Source: Syntrophus buswellii (GTDB taxonomy: Bacteria; Desulfobacterota; Syntrophia; Syntrophales; Syntrophaceae). From it: DNA of 64,000 nt. A model generated the notes under the pieces. The model was not told where the DNA came from. It saw nothing but the letters and a program-made list of their open reading frames with translations, and ran no database searches. The stretch covers positions 1,116,001 through 1,180,000 of the forward strand of contig NZ_CP175563.1 of the NCBI RefSeq assembly GCF_046097065.1, read 5' to 3'. This document shows positions 33,414 to 43,489 of the stretch, piece by piece. The position numbers and the translations under genes are program-made. Numbering within the stretch: position 1 is the stretch's first letter; each line of letters begins with the position of its first letter.

Positions 33414-35531
33414 TCAGAGGCCGGTGACGGGGAGGAGAATACGGAAGGTCGTTTTTTCTCCTTCAATGCTTTCCGCTTCAAGTCTTCCCCGATGAGCTTC
33501 GACAATCATTTTACTGTGAAAGAGTCCTATTCCCATGCCGCTTTTTTTGGTGGTCTTGAAAGGGTGGAACAGAGACTTCTCAATAAACTCCCTGGACATC
33601 CCCTGACCATTGTCGCTGAAGCAAATTTCGATCCAGTTCCCGTGCAATCCCGACGAAACCTGGATAAGAGGGTCGCTGGAAGAGGCAACGGCATCATTGG
33701 CATTGAGCAGAAGATTGACCAGAACCTTCTGAAGCTGTTCCGGATCGGCATCGAGGTTCGGCAGCGGCTTCAGATCTTGAGTCACCCGCGCTTTCAAGGC
33801 GCCGTTAAACCCGGCGAGAGTTGTTTTCACCAGCTCATTCAGATCCACCTGGGTCTTCTGAAGATCGATCTTTTCCCCGAGGGACGAAAGACGATTGCAC
33901 ATGATTTTAATCTTGTCAACGCTTTGCGACATCATCTGTATCGTATCGTTTCTAAATTCCTCGTTGTCGAAATGGACCGGAAGATTTTCCATGGTCAGGG
34001 ATAGTTTTGACGCCAGATTTTTAAGATCATGGATAAAAAAGGCGGACATCGTCCGGAAGGCTTCCTCCTCCTTAACCTTTCTCATCTTCTCTGAAAGTTT
34101 GACAGTCAGAAGACTGCCGGCGGCCTGGTCGGCAAGGGTGCTGAGCAGCTCCAAATCTTCAAGGGAAAGGGGATCATGGCCGATGCGCTCACCAACGGTC
34201 ATCAAACCGGCCAGTTGATCTCCGGAAACCAGCGGAAGGGCATAATCAATCTTCAAAGACGAGCAGAGATCCCGGTTTTGCAGATTCTCCAGGATTTTTT
34301 GTTTATCCCTTCTGAAATCATAATCAAGGGGAATTTTTTCCTCCCTGATAGCCTTGGCCAGTTGAAAAAGATCCTCTTCCGCGGATTCCGCATCCGGTAT
34401 GTCGCTTTTTGACAAGGCCGTCGACCCCAAAAGAACCAGTCGTTTCTCTGATTCATCGGTTACCCAGAGACTGACGGACAGGACGTCCAGCGTGCGGGAA
34501 ACCATTCCGGCAATGGCCTGGCATAACGGGGCAAGATCCAGAACAGACCCTGTCGTGTGGGTAAAGGTCTGCCATTCCTTCCGGTAATCGTAAAAGGGGC
34601 GACTGAAGTGCAGACTGACAAATCTTTTCAGGCGCCGCCGAAGCCGATCGGAAAACAGGAAGATGGCCAGACCCAGGAAAAGAAGAAAGATGAGGAATGC
34701 CTGGGAAGGAACGGTATGTCTGCCGGTAAGAAAAGGCGCCGCCTTTGCGATCAGGGCGACGGCGATCAGGTAGAGGCCGATGAAAAGAAGGGTGAAGGAG
34801 GCGTAAAGGAAGGAATGGGAGAGATAAAAACGAACGGCCAGCGTTTTTGATCGGTAGAGAGAAAAAAGCATCAAGGGGCAGGCCACAAGAAGGGCAATGC
34901 CGTTGACGGCCAGCAGGGACGTGTCCAGTGTATGATACAGGATGGCCTGGCTGTCGGTAAAAATCCTGACACCAAAAAGGCTGCCCACGCCCAGGATGAG
35001 AAATTTAATCTGCCAGCGGATATGGCCGACGGATGTCCGAAGGGTCTTTTCCAGATTGATCAGGACCAGCACTGCGCCGAGAAGAGACAGGATATGATAG
35101 AGATAGCCGGACCATCCCAGCCGCAGAATCCATATTTCTTGACTGGATAGAAATAGCACCGGCTGTTGAAAAAATTTGCCGCCGAAGAGGGTAGGCAGGA
35201 TGACAGGCAGGATAAAAACGCAGAGAATCGGCCATTTCCAGGCCTGGAGAAATATCTTGTAGTTGCTCCTGGCAAAAGAGAGACTGAATACAAGCCAGAT
35301 GCCCGGCAGGAAACTCGCGGCAACAAGGCGGAGATGCTGCAGTCGCAGCGCGGTCAATGAGGAATCTGTCAACAGGCTTAACGCTGATAATGTCGAATCG
35401 GCCGCCAGCAGCAGCATGCCCAAAGCAAAGATCCGAGTTACAAAATCCCGCCAGTTCTGAAAAACAGTAAATCCCGCCAGAAGGATGCAGAAGAGCGCAC
35501 CGGCAAAAAAGATCAAAAAATCAGAATTCAT
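33414..35531 (-). CDS. prsK: PEP-CTERM system histidine kinase PrsK
   Basis: The 705-residue protein has an N-terminal region of about eight or more membrane segments (1-300), a GAF-like domain, the phosphoacceptor segment SAFFIHDLKNLASKLSLTME (His about 501) and a C-terminal ATPase (LLLNANDAVA ... DNGQGMS ... KSGMGIGLFHSKM). The architecture and the neighbour PrsR identify it as PrsK. It lies 34 bp before prsR and probably shares its transcript. Its signal is unknown. Confidence 0.93.
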   Translation of the reverse strand: MNSDFLIFFAGALFCILLAGFTVFQNWRDFVTRIFALGMLLLAADSTLSALSLLTDSSLTALRLQHLRLVAASFLPGIWLVFSLSFARSNYKIFLQAWKWPILCVFILPVILPTLFGGKFFQQPVLFLSSQEIWILRLGWSGYLYHILSLLGAVLVLINLEKTLRTSVGHIRWQIKFLILGVGSLFGVRIFTDSQAILYHTLDTSLLAVNGIALLVACPLMLFSLYRSKTLAVRFYLSHSFLYASFTLLFIGLYLIAVALIAKAAPFLTGRHTVPSQAFLIFLLFLGLAIFLFSDRLRRRLKRFVSLHFSRPFYDYRKEWQTFTHTTGSVLDLAPLCQAIAGMVSRTLDVLSVSLWVTDESEKRLVLLGSTALSKSDIPDAESAEEDLFQLAKAIREEKIPLDYDFRRDKQKILENLQNRDLCSSLKIDYALPLVSGDQLAGLMTVGERIGHDPLSLEDLELLSTLADQAAGSLLTVKLSEKMRKVKEEEAFRTMSAFFIHDLKNLASKLSLTMENLPVHFDNEEFRNDTIQMMSQSVDKIKIMCNRLSSLGEKIDLQKTQVDLNELVKTTLAGFNGALKARVTQDLKPLPNLDADPEQLQKVLVNLLLNANDAVASSSDPLIQVSSGLHGNWIEICFSDNGQGMSREFIEKSLFHPFKTTKKSGMGIGLFHSKMIVEAHRGRLEAESIEGEKTTFRILLPVTGL

Positions 35532-35574
35532 GTCGGAATGACATATCCAGATGATAACTCATAATCCATACCCG

Positions 35575-36450
35575 TCACTCTCTGTGATTTACTTTCTCTT
35601 CTCTTTTCCTCAGAAAGTAAAGGATCGGCGCCATCAAAAGCAACGCCAGAATAAAAAAGGGGATGCCGCCCTCTCTGTGCAGGGGGCTTTGCAGGATTCG
35701 CGGGTCCACATAGGTGCTCAACAAGGTCAATGTGGTGATGCGAATGCCGTTCTTGAGCATCGTGATCGGAATCACGCAGAGGGCCAATATGGCCCGCCGC
35801 CACCAGGAATTGAGAAACAGATAACCCGCCAGCAGCGCCGTGATGAGAAGCGCCAGTCCCGACCGTATACCACTGCACTCCGGCGCTACTTCTACATCAA
35901 TGCCGATCGTGTGAAAGACAAATCCTTCCCGATAATACGGCACCTGTGAAAGCCAGAGCAAAAAGTTGGCAAATTCTGTCGAACCCTTCTGCAGAAATGT
36001 AATGAGCCACTCCATCACTTCATACGGGAAGGGGATCATGAAAACAAGAAACAAGAGTGGGAAAAGGGCGGATGTAAAGGCCTTTGTCCCATACGCAAAT
36101 ATAAAAGTCCCCCAGATCACAAGCAGTGAAGATGCTGTTATAACGGTCGCATTATCATTAAGATTTAGGCTCCCGCCGAAGGTAGTACAAGCTGTAAAAA
36201 AAGCAAGACCGGCGATAAGAATTGCGGGACCAATTAAGAATGAATATCCAATTCCTTTAAGTAGCTCCTTTCTTTTCAGGTAGAGGAGATAAATGCTGAT
36301 GATCGGTATGAAAGGGATCAAGGAATGATAATCCCTGGCGAGCCGAGAACCAAGGAGAGCAGTCAAAGGCCAATATGCCATAGCTGTCGCTGATAAAACA
36401 CCAACAAGGAAGATTCCATGCCGCATTATGTCTGCCTTGGGGATTTTCAT
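35575..36450 (-). CDS. xrt: Exosortase (transpeptidase-like sorting enzyme)
   Basis: The 291-residue integral membrane protein has about eight hydrophobic segments and the three exosortase residues: Cys192 in VAPECSGIRSG, Arg237 in KNGIRI and His258 in LHREGG. It cleaves PEP-CTERM tails at the membrane and is proposed to transfer the cargo. It lacks a fused EpsI-type domain, and no separate EpsI gene is seen in the window. It is encoded just upstream of prsK. Which subtype it is (XrtA or other) is not settled here, although PrsK/PrsR usually go with XrtA. Confidence 0.92.
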   Translation of the reverse strand: MKIPKADIMRHGIFLVGVLSATAMAYWPLTALLGSRLARDYHSLIPFIPIISIYLLYLKRKELLKGIGYSFLIGPAILIAGLAFFTACTTFGGSLNLNDNATVITASSLLVIWGTFIFAYGTKAFTSALFPLLFLVFMIPFPYEVMEWLITFLQKGSTEFANFLLWLSQVPYYREGFVFHTIGIDVEVAPECSGIRSGLALLITALLAGYLFLNSWWRRAILALCVIPITMLKNGIRITTLTLLSTYVDPRILQSPLHREGGIPFFILALLLMAPILYFLRKREEKVNHRE

Positions 36451-36700
36451 GCGGTCCTGATTCCTTCCTTGTTGATACGGGAAACCCTGGTTATCATAAC
36501 TGGAAAAGCTTCTGCACCCTTCCGCTCCATCGAACTATGTGAAGATGCAGGTAGTTGATAAATGGAAGAATGAAAATCGACAAGGGAAAGGTCACAGAGG
36601 TGGCCCATTTGGTCGGATAACACATCATCTATACCACCAGTGGCAAACAGTCTGAGTCCAGAGGGGGCGTCTCTATCCTATCGGATATTACTGTGATTAG

Positions 36701-38122
36701 CTAATAACGCAAGTTCCTCGGAGCAGAAATAGAAATCGGAGTGGAAGATTCTCGCATGGGATGAGGATATTGGTACGGTGTATAATAGGCTGTCCATGTA
36801 TTTGTTGCAGTACACTTATAAAGAGTGCCGGAAATTGGCATTATCGGGTTTTTACCTACCATGCCGGATAAATCTGAGCATGATTGATTCGTCGCCCAAT
36901 ATGCTACACCGGTTGTACAGGTGGAAGGACGAGCCGCAAGCGGACCACATCCGACTCCAGTGCTTCCATTAAATATGGCATTATAATTAAAGAAATCAGC
37001 ATTCTCAATGATCGGATCAGATGCGCAACCATATGGCGCTGCCCCGGGACTGTAAACAGTTAGCGGTTTCTCCGTTCCATTAGCAAGATTTCTCCATGCA
37101 TAAGTATTGTCTGCCTTCTGATTGAAACTTCCCATTTGCTGGCATGAATTACAATAATACTGAGTAATACCGTTATAAGGGCTCGTATTGCCCGCAAGGG
37201 TATTGTTAAACATCAACATCCAGCCCCCCCTATGAGCCATCCATCGGTAGGCACCCACTTGGTTAATAATCTTATTGCCATAATATTCAGACACCATCGT
37301 TGAATAATTCTGGCAGCTTTCTGGTGGATTCGCAATGAGAGGCGTTTGTAGTCCGTGAATGTCCCAAAACTCTCCGGGTGCATCGGCATTTGTGTAATCC
37401 CACGTATTATACCTTACGACAACCCGACCGCCTTGACCTGATTCAGTCCACCCCGAGTAACCAGATGGAAAAGAGGATGAAAATTGGATAGTGTTGTCTT
37501 CTACATAAAAATTCTCGGCCACACCATAAGCCTGTGTTAAATTGTTCCATGAGTTAAAATCATTGCCGTAGATACCAAATAGAATAGGAATACGATCAAA
37601 TATATTTGAAGACGCCACACCCCATACCGCCCCACCAAGGTATAAGCCTCTCGCACTACGTGAAGCATTACGAATTGTATTGTTTGTAACAATTAAATTA
37701 ACATGCCCATATGTGGAGTTATTATAAACCCTTATGATTCCAGCCCCCCCTAAGCTTGAATTGTTTGCGTCGAAGGTAAACCCACTAATAGTCAGAGTGT
37801 CATGCACTGTTTGTGCTGCCGCATTCGGTATCCAGTATATCAGTGTCAGTCCCCCTGTTATTGTCGGATTCCCCGAACCAATTAATTGAACCCCTCGTGT
37901 AACTTCCAATGTACTTGTCCATGTGGCATTGCCAGAAACGGTAATTACATCTCCAGGTGCAGCTTGTGAAACGCAACTCTTCACAGAGGAATAGTCAGCC
38001 GTACTTATCCAATTAGGACTTGAACCAGTGCAAGCAGCCCAAGAAAATAGTGGCATCAGGCAATAGGCCCAAAAGCAAAATAAAGAAACAAACAATAAAT
38101 CAAATGCCTTCTTTGTTCTCAT
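36701..38122 (-). CDS. Secreted right-handed beta-helix protein
   Basis: The 473-residue protein has an N-terminal signal segment (AFDLLFVSLFCFWAYCLMPL) and repeated short strands with Asn/Gly turns (TISGFTFDANNSS, LIVTNNTIRNAS, VVRYNTWDYTN, YYGNKIINQVG) typical of pectate-lyase-like beta-helices. Several cysteine residues suggest disulfides. The C-terminus is SISAPRNLRY with no PEP-CTERM, so it is not an evident exosortase substrate. A polysaccharide-binding or -cleaving role is inference from the fold and from the adjacent polysaccharide locus. Confidence 0.7.
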   Translation of the reverse strand: MRTKKAFDLLFVSLFCFWAYCLMPLFSWAACTGSSPNWISTADYSSVKSCVSQAAPGDVITVSGNATWTSTLEVTRGVQLIGSGNPTITGGLTLIYWIPNAAAQTVHDTLTISGFTFDANNSSLGGAGIIRVYNNSTYGHVNLIVTNNTIRNASRSARGLYLGGAVWGVASSNIFDRIPILFGIYGNDFNSWNNLTQAYGVAENFYVEDNTIQFSSSFPSGYSGWTESGQGGRVVVRYNTWDYTNADAPGEFWDIHGLQTPLIANPPESCQNYSTMVSEYYGNKIINQVGAYRWMAHRGGWMLMFNNTLAGNTSPYNGITQYYCNSCQQMGSFNQKADNTYAWRNLANGTEKPLTVYSPGAAPYGCASDPIIENADFFNYNAIFNGSTGVGCGPLAARPSTCTTGVAYWATNQSCSDLSGMVGKNPIMPISGTLYKCTATNTWTAYYTPYQYPHPMRESSTPISISAPRNLRY

Positions 38123-38218
38123 TTTTTATACTCCTAATATTTGTAAGTATTTGCTGTGATAATAGTAGTTTAAATTTTTGTGTGAGAGATCATCTACTGC
38201 CCTAAATTCCAACCAAAT

Positions 38219-39865
38219 TCACCTCGAAGACTGGACAGACAATCCATACTTCTTCACCGTGCGATCTATAAAGTGTTTCTCCCAACCATCCGAGATATAA
38301 TACCCTTCCGGTAAGACGGTTCTTATTGGCTTCTTCTTGATGCCCTCAAACCTTTCTCTCAGCCAATAAGCCACTTGAATCGTAAATCCCATCAGATAAA
38401 ATGGGACGGAAGGTAATGAAAAGGGCGTCATCGGCCGGAAGCTGCTATACGTCATTATTTTTGCGAGCCGCGGGTCCAAATTGGCCATGGCGGCCTTTTG
38501 AACCAGTGCGTCGCCACCCAATCTTCTATGATTTCCCCATAGTGCTGGCGCCACACGCAGCGCCAATTCCAGTATGGCATAATTGCCGTACGGTTCAAGC
38601 TGATACCCAGCGCGATTGAAGGCTGACAAAATGAATGAACTATAACGCACGGTGTTGAGTAAATTGAACAGGCGAATATAATCTCGTTCATCGCCATCGC
38701 TTAATTGAAAGTGTTCTTTTGTTCTTCTAAACTCATCATGGAGCGTCCCGCAAAAATTGTTCCAGAAACTATCCTCCACCTTAAGCGATTGTTTCGCGTT
38801 CTCAACTTTCTGTTGAATATAGCCGTCAATTTTGTTCCATGGTATCGCTATGAAGAGTTCGGTTCCATAAACGCCTCCTAAACCCAACGAATAGGATCCC
38901 GCATTATCTATCAGTGGCGAAATGGAATGGTTGAAGGCAGGTGTGAATCCTTCTGTAAGCTCAATGAATCTTTTGTCATCTCGACCAGCCTGGAAAGTGT
39001 AAATATCAAGAGGGATTCCTCTAAGCTTAGCAATTCTGTCTGCAACCTCCAAATCCTTTGATGAGCTAACCCTCTCCAACGAAACAGCCGTACGAAAACG
39101 GATATTGCGGAACTGTTCAGCAGCTATGGCGGCAACCAGCCGACTGTCACGTCCTCCCGTCAGTGATGCTGCTACGGGAACATCCTTGAACTCTCTGCGA
39201 TTTATAATTGCTTTTAAGCGGGACAGAAGCTCGTCGGCTAAAAAGGAACAATCGGACTGCTTCTTGTTATCGATCGAATAGACAACTGAACCAAGCCTGT
39301 AGCTTGAATTTGCCGTATCCACCACGAGATATTCATGCGGAAGCAGCCACTTTATCCGTCTGTGCTCTGTCGAGCGGCCAAGCCAAGAGGGGTAACATAT
39401 ATGACGCATGGCAAGAAACTCGAATACCTTATAAGTATCGAGATCATTCGCACTTGTCCCCAAAATATTTTCAAGTTCTGAGAATGAAGTTGATATGACC
39501 TTTCCATCATCGGAATAAAAGATGTTTCGCGTTCCCATGAAATCGGAAAAGAGGTAAATACTATCGCCCTTTTTGATCAGCAACACATACTGGCCAACCA
39601 GTGTCTTCTTCAGTGTGCCTATCTGTGTCTCATCAAAGGAACGCAAAATTTTTGACAATGTGGCCTGAACCGAATCTCCGCCTACATGACAAACATAGCC
39701 TATGGAGGCAATTACATCTACACCCTCACGAATCACGCAGAATGTTCCTATTTTACCATAGATAAAACATTGGCCCTTTGAGTCTAAACTCAATATCTTA
39801 CAGAGTTCATCCCAATGTTCGGAAATATTATCGGTACCATTAAGCCTTATGAGCATATCTGCCAT
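38219..39865 (-). CDS. Asparagine-synthetase-like amide-ligase protein
   Basis: The 548-residue protein has the glutamine-amidotransferase-like N-terminal half (FSDFMGTRNIFYSDDGKVIS), but no Cys at position 2, so it should not hydrolyse glutamine. The C-terminal half has the PP-loop SLTGGRDSRLVAAIA that activates carboxylates with ATP. Such proteins occur in exopolysaccharide and exosortase loci, where they may amidate or aminoacylate surface glycans. It is the last gene of the minus-strand locus before the beta-helix gene. Confidence 0.8.
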   Translation of the reverse strand: MADMLIRLNGTDNISEHWDELCKILSLDSKGQCFIYGKIGTFCVIREGVDVIASIGYVCHVGGDSVQATLSKILRSFDETQIGTLKKTLVGQYVLLIKKGDSIYLFSDFMGTRNIFYSDDGKVISTSFSELENILGTSANDLDTYKVFEFLAMRHICYPSWLGRSTEHRRIKWLLPHEYLVVDTANSSYRLGSVVYSIDNKKQSDCSFLADELLSRLKAIINRREFKDVPVAASLTGGRDSRLVAAIAAEQFRNIRFRTAVSLERVSSSKDLEVADRIAKLRGIPLDIYTFQAGRDDKRFIELTEGFTPAFNHSISPLIDNAGSYSLGLGGVYGTELFIAIPWNKIDGYIQQKVENAKQSLKVEDSFWNNFCGTLHDEFRRTKEHFQLSDGDERDYIRLFNLLNTVRYSSFILSAFNRAGYQLEPYGNYAILELALRVAPALWGNHRRLGGDALVQKAAMANLDPRLAKIMTYSSFRPMTPFSLPSVPFYLMGFTIQVAYWLRERFEGIKKKPIRTVLPEGYYISDGWEKHFIDRTVKKYGLSVQSSR

Positions 39866-39965
39866 TTATTTTCCTCCAGCCCAACACGCCCTTACATTCT
39901 TTATCAACACACTGTAGCCTATGATTGGGAACCACATGGATAACTTTAGGACACTGGAACAACTC

Positions 39966-40916
39966 TCATTTTTCTTGCCATTTTTCTCCTAGGATATAAT
40001 CCCGATTTAAAGGCAGAAACTTTGTGCTGACTCCACCCGGATAAGGGGTTAATTCGCTAAAGTAAATGCTGTTATTTATGTTATATAGATCGACTCTCAT
40101 AAAATCAAAGTCTTCGGATAAAGCCTCCGATAGGCAAATCATTTTCTCAAAATTCTTCGGCCGCAGACATTCACCTTCCCACTGTGCAAAGTCATATCTA
40201 AAATCATACGGCTCGAAATTTCTATCGAACGACCTGGTCTTATGATTCCCGAACCGATCGTAGTGTACGGTCAGGAACTCAACTCGCCCGGAAAAACAGT
40301 AGAACTTATAATCCACCGGAGGCTTTCCCTCATCATCCATGAATGCTTCAATCATAATTTTAGGTTTTATATTCTTGTAGGCCCATCCTATGCCAAGGTA
40401 TGTGTCCTGACCAAAGTTCGTGCCAAGCCACTTCTTCAACTGTCGTATTATATTCTTCTTGTCAAGCTCCATCCTATCATCCACAATGATGACATAGCCA
40501 CACCCATGATTTGTTTTGACCACAAATCGCGCTGGTAATTTATTAAACGGAATTTCGTCCGGATTTGCACCCTGCCAAAGAAGTGGGATTAGGAATTCTT
40601 TTCCTATCTTTTTCAATACGAATTCACGCACCAGTAATTTGTCGGATATCAACGTGAGTATTGGGTTTCTATCATGCAGCATGCGACTCCATAATTTTTC
40701 GTTAAAGCTCCTTGGCTGTGAGAAATTTGGCCAATATCGGTGAATTAAGTAAAATTGAAAACTACATAGTTTCCTATAAAATTCACCTGCAGGCTTATTC
40801 CCAATTATATAACGACCATAGCCCCGGCACATTGGCCAATAAAACACTTTAAAAAATGCGGATATTAATTTCGAGTTCGTAAATCCCACTAAACGTGTCA
40901 CCTCCAAAGTCAGCAT
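39966..40916 (-). CDS. ATP-grasp protein of the TupA-like family
   Basis: The 316-residue protein resembles TupA-like ATP-grasp enzymes in polysaccharide loci: SFNEKLWSRMLHDRNP, SDKLLVREFVLKKIG, RFVVKTNHGCG, then DYKFYCFSGRVEF and the metal-binding end FDFMRVDLYNINNSIYFSEL followed by TPYPGG. ATP-grasp enzymes join a carboxylate to an amine, which suggests modification of a sugar with an amino acid. A truncated second copy is at 44593-44892. The substrate is unknown. Confidence 0.83.
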   Translation of the reverse strand: MLTLEVTRLVGFTNSKLISAFFKVFYWPMCRGYGRYIIGNKPAGEFYRKLCSFQFYLIHRYWPNFSQPRSFNEKLWSRMLHDRNPILTLISDKLLVREFVLKKIGKEFLIPLLWQGANPDEIPFNKLPARFVVKTNHGCGYVIIVDDRMELDKKNIIRQLKKWLGTNFGQDTYLGIGWAYKNIKPKIMIEAFMDDEGKPPVDYKFYCFSGRVEFLTVHYDRFGNHKTRSFDRNFEPYDFRYDFAQWEGECLRPKNFEKMICLSEALSEDFDFMRVDLYNINNSIYFSELTPYPGGVSTKFLPLNRDYILGEKWQEK

Positions 40917-40960
40917 AGATGTCAGTGTTTGTTCTCTTCATTGAAGTTTAAGAGAAGTGA

Positions 40961-42088
40961 TCATCTGGTCACTCTCTCGTCTTTAAATATGGTGTTCAGT
41001 ATTTCCTGATGTGTCTCGCATTGCACTAAAAGCAGCGCCCTCTGTCTTTCATCTTTCGAGTGTAGGAAGTGAAGCAACAGATGCCTTAACTTACTCATAA
41101 TCTTATTATAACCGAAAAGCATGGAAAAATAGCTGTCCTTCTGCTGCCGACAGTACTGTACCCACTGATCTTTAAGAAATATGCTATCTTTTATCTGAAT
41201 GTTTTTCTTTTCCATGTCGTCAAGAAAACTTTGTCTTGAAGTATCATCCATTTTTCGAACGCCAGTGATAGCTTTCGATTGAAGATAAGGAATCGGTTCA
41301 AAATGGACACGCCTATTTTCAACAGTCAGTCTGGCAAGATATCCTTCATGCCAGGAAGACAGAGTCTCGTGTAGTGGTTCAAAAACCAGATTTCCCAGAC
41401 CATAAATGATAGGCCGGTTAGCATAAATTTCCCACGGGAGCGGGCAGTGGGTATGACAACAGACGACCGCATCTGCCCCCGCATCCACCATGAAGCGGCA
41501 GCGCCTGACCATTTCCGGTGTCGGGTAAGGATAATATTCTTTTCCACCGTGGACAAGAGCAATAAAAATGCCGTTTTTTTTGTACTTTTGGACTGCATCC
41601 AGAAAATTGATTATGTCAAGAGGGTTTGCTCCGGGCATGTTTTCGTCGGCAACGGAAAACTCACGTTCCGCCATAGAATATATAATAATTCTCTCACCAT
41701 TAATTTCTTTTATGAACGGTTTTTGGGCTTCCTCAATGTTTGCTCCTGCACCGACATAAGAAAGTCCGGCTTTTTTGATGGTACGAAATGTTTCCAGTAG
41801 TCCTTGAACACCTTGATCAAAACTGTGATTATTGGCCAAATTCAAAACGTTCCAACGAGCAGCAATAAATCCATTAATTGTATTAATAGGGGCTCCCAAA
41901 GTGCCTCCTGGCTTTTTAATAGGCGTTTCTTTTGAGACTATGGGCGCCTCCAGATTAACGACAGACAAATCGGCGGACGTAATGTCGTCCAGCAAATCAT
42001 GAAATATTTCTTCTGCATTACCATCGATGAAAGGTTTTTGTATGTTTCCGGAGGGATATATATCGCCGCCAATAACAACGGTTATCAT
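40961..42088 (-). CDS. CapA-family putative metallophosphoesterase-like protein
   Basis: The 375-residue protein matches the PGA_cap family: GGDIYPSG at the start, VNLEAPI, NLANNHSFDQG, ALVHGGKEYYPYPT and CCHTHCPLPWEIY with YGLGNLVF. These motifs build a two-metal site as in calcineurin-like phosphatases. CapA homologues take part in poly-gamma-glutamate or capsule synthesis; here it is within a polysaccharide cluster. No signal peptide is seen. It lies 6 bp after the flippase gene. Confidence 0.88.
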   Translation of the reverse strand: MITVVIGGDIYPSGNIQKPFIDGNAEEIFHDLLDDITSADLSVVNLEAPIVSKETPIKKPGGTLGAPINTINGFIAARWNVLNLANNHSFDQGVQGLLETFRTIKKAGLSYVGAGANIEEAQKPFIKEINGERIIIYSMAEREFSVADENMPGANPLDIINFLDAVQKYKKNGIFIALVHGGKEYYPYPTPEMVRRCRFMVDAGADAVVCCHTHCPLPWEIYANRPIIYGLGNLVFEPLHETLSSWHEGYLARLTVENRRVHFEPIPYLQSKAITGVRKMDDTSRQSFLDDMEKKNIQIKDSIFLKDQWVQYCRQQKDSYFSMLFGYNKIMSKLRHLLLHFLHSKDERQRALLLVQCETHQEILNTIFKDERVTR

Positions 42089-42094
42089 GACAGA

Positions 42095-43435
42095 TCAACC
42101 TTCTTTCATTAAATGGGCTAGGTCCTTCCAAGTGTCTTTTCCTTCTTTTTTCATCAATACAAGCCCAACGATTACAATGTAAATGACATTCATGATTGCA
42201 CCTACGACAGAAAATAAAAAAACGGTGAAGGAGGCTGTCATATGCATACCGCCAATAACAAGCGCCATGGTTCGCACGGAAAGTAAAATGATACCAAAGA
42301 TAAAAAGCTGTCTCTGAAGACGAAGTATTCTCGCAAACAATAAGGAAGGGAGGTTGCAAAACATAAATGTTAGCCAAATGACGAGATAGCTTGCAAATTC
42401 ACCCGCGATAAGCCATTTATGGCCGAAGATTAAGGCGAAGATCTGAGGTGCCCAGATAAATAAAATTACAGAAGGAATAACAGATAAAGCGAACAGCCCT
42501 GCTGTTACCTTAATATAAAGAGCCAGTAAGCTTCCACCGTGATGATCGGTTTCCGCCGCTTTCTGGAAAAGTACCTGCCGAAGCGCTCGCAGGACAAGCC
42601 CCATGGGTGCGGAAAGAATCCGTTCAGCAAATGCGAAAGCACCAGCGACTATAATTCCAAAATAATTTGCCAACAGTAAAACAGGCAATCCCATGGATAA
42701 CGCATTAATAACGTTACCAGATGCAGTATATATGGGAAAATCAATGTAATCCCTAGCAAGTTGTTTTATCCGATACCAATTGATTTGATGTGCCGATGTT
42801 TTGAAATCAACCCAGAATACACAAAGAAGGTTGATGCTTGCGAATAAATCAGCCAAAACACTGCTGATAACTAAGCCGACTGATCCTGTCTTGAACAAGC
42901 CAAGACCTATCTGCATAGCGTTGGATGAAACGCTCCGAATGACTTGTGATGCCGATGTTTGTTTAAAGGCTTTAACCCTCACACACCAAGACTGCATCGT
43001 AATATTAAAACCAGTAATCAGAACGGTAAAAACAAGAAGAGCGAGTACCCATCTCCCAGGTGCGTTCATGATTTCCATCATATAGGTCGGTGTAACCAGA
43101 CAGATCAATGCACACAATAAAGAGATGATTAATGTTGCGATACATGAAATAAAGAGGACATCAAAGGCATCACGCTTTTCTTTAGGCAGCATAATTGCTT
43201 GACTGTATTCCAGTGTAACACCTGCTGCAATAACTCCGCTAACAGCATTGAATGATCCAAAAATTCCAAAATCAGCTGGTGTGAATAAACGACTGATGAT
43301 CGGTGTCAATGCAAAACCGATTATCTGCGCCAAAGCTGTTCCTGACATGACGATGAGCATGTTTTTTATAAAAATGGAATTCTTAAACCAGATAACAATG
43401 TTCTTCAAATTCAGCTTTATATTTTTAATTCTCAC
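42095..43435 (-). CDS. Polysaccharide flippase, Wzx/MATE-like
   Basis: The 446-residue protein has about a dozen hydrophobic segments and the usual N-terminus of polysaccharide exporters (MSGTALAQIIGFALTPIISR, FGIFGSFNAV). It probably flips undecaprenyl-linked repeat units across the inner membrane. Its partner polymerase or ligase is at 48365-49702. It lies between the CapA and the amidotransferase genes. Confidence 0.88.
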   Translation of the reverse strand: MRIKNIKLNLKNIVIWFKNSIFIKNMLIVMSGTALAQIIGFALTPIISRLFTPADFGIFGSFNAVSGVIAAGVTLEYSQAIMLPKEKRDAFDVLFISCIATLIISLLCALICLVTPTYMMEIMNAPGRWVLALLVFTVLITGFNITMQSWCVRVKAFKQTSASQVIRSVSSNAMQIGLGLFKTGSVGLVISSVLADLFASINLLCVFWVDFKTSAHQINWYRIKQLARDYIDFPIYTASGNVINALSMGLPVLLLANYFGIIVAGAFAFAERILSAPMGLVLRALRQVLFQKAAETDHHGGSLLALYIKVTAGLFALSVIPSVILFIWAPQIFALIFGHKWLIAGEFASYLVIWLTFMFCNLPSLLFARILRLQRQLFIFGIILLSVRTMALVIGGMHMTASFTVFLFSVVGAIMNVIYIVIVGLVLMKKEGKDTWKDLAHLMKEG

Positions 43436-43489
43436 AGATGGCTTTTCTGTATTTTGGAATTCAGCACCCTTGATAGTGAGGATTTTTGC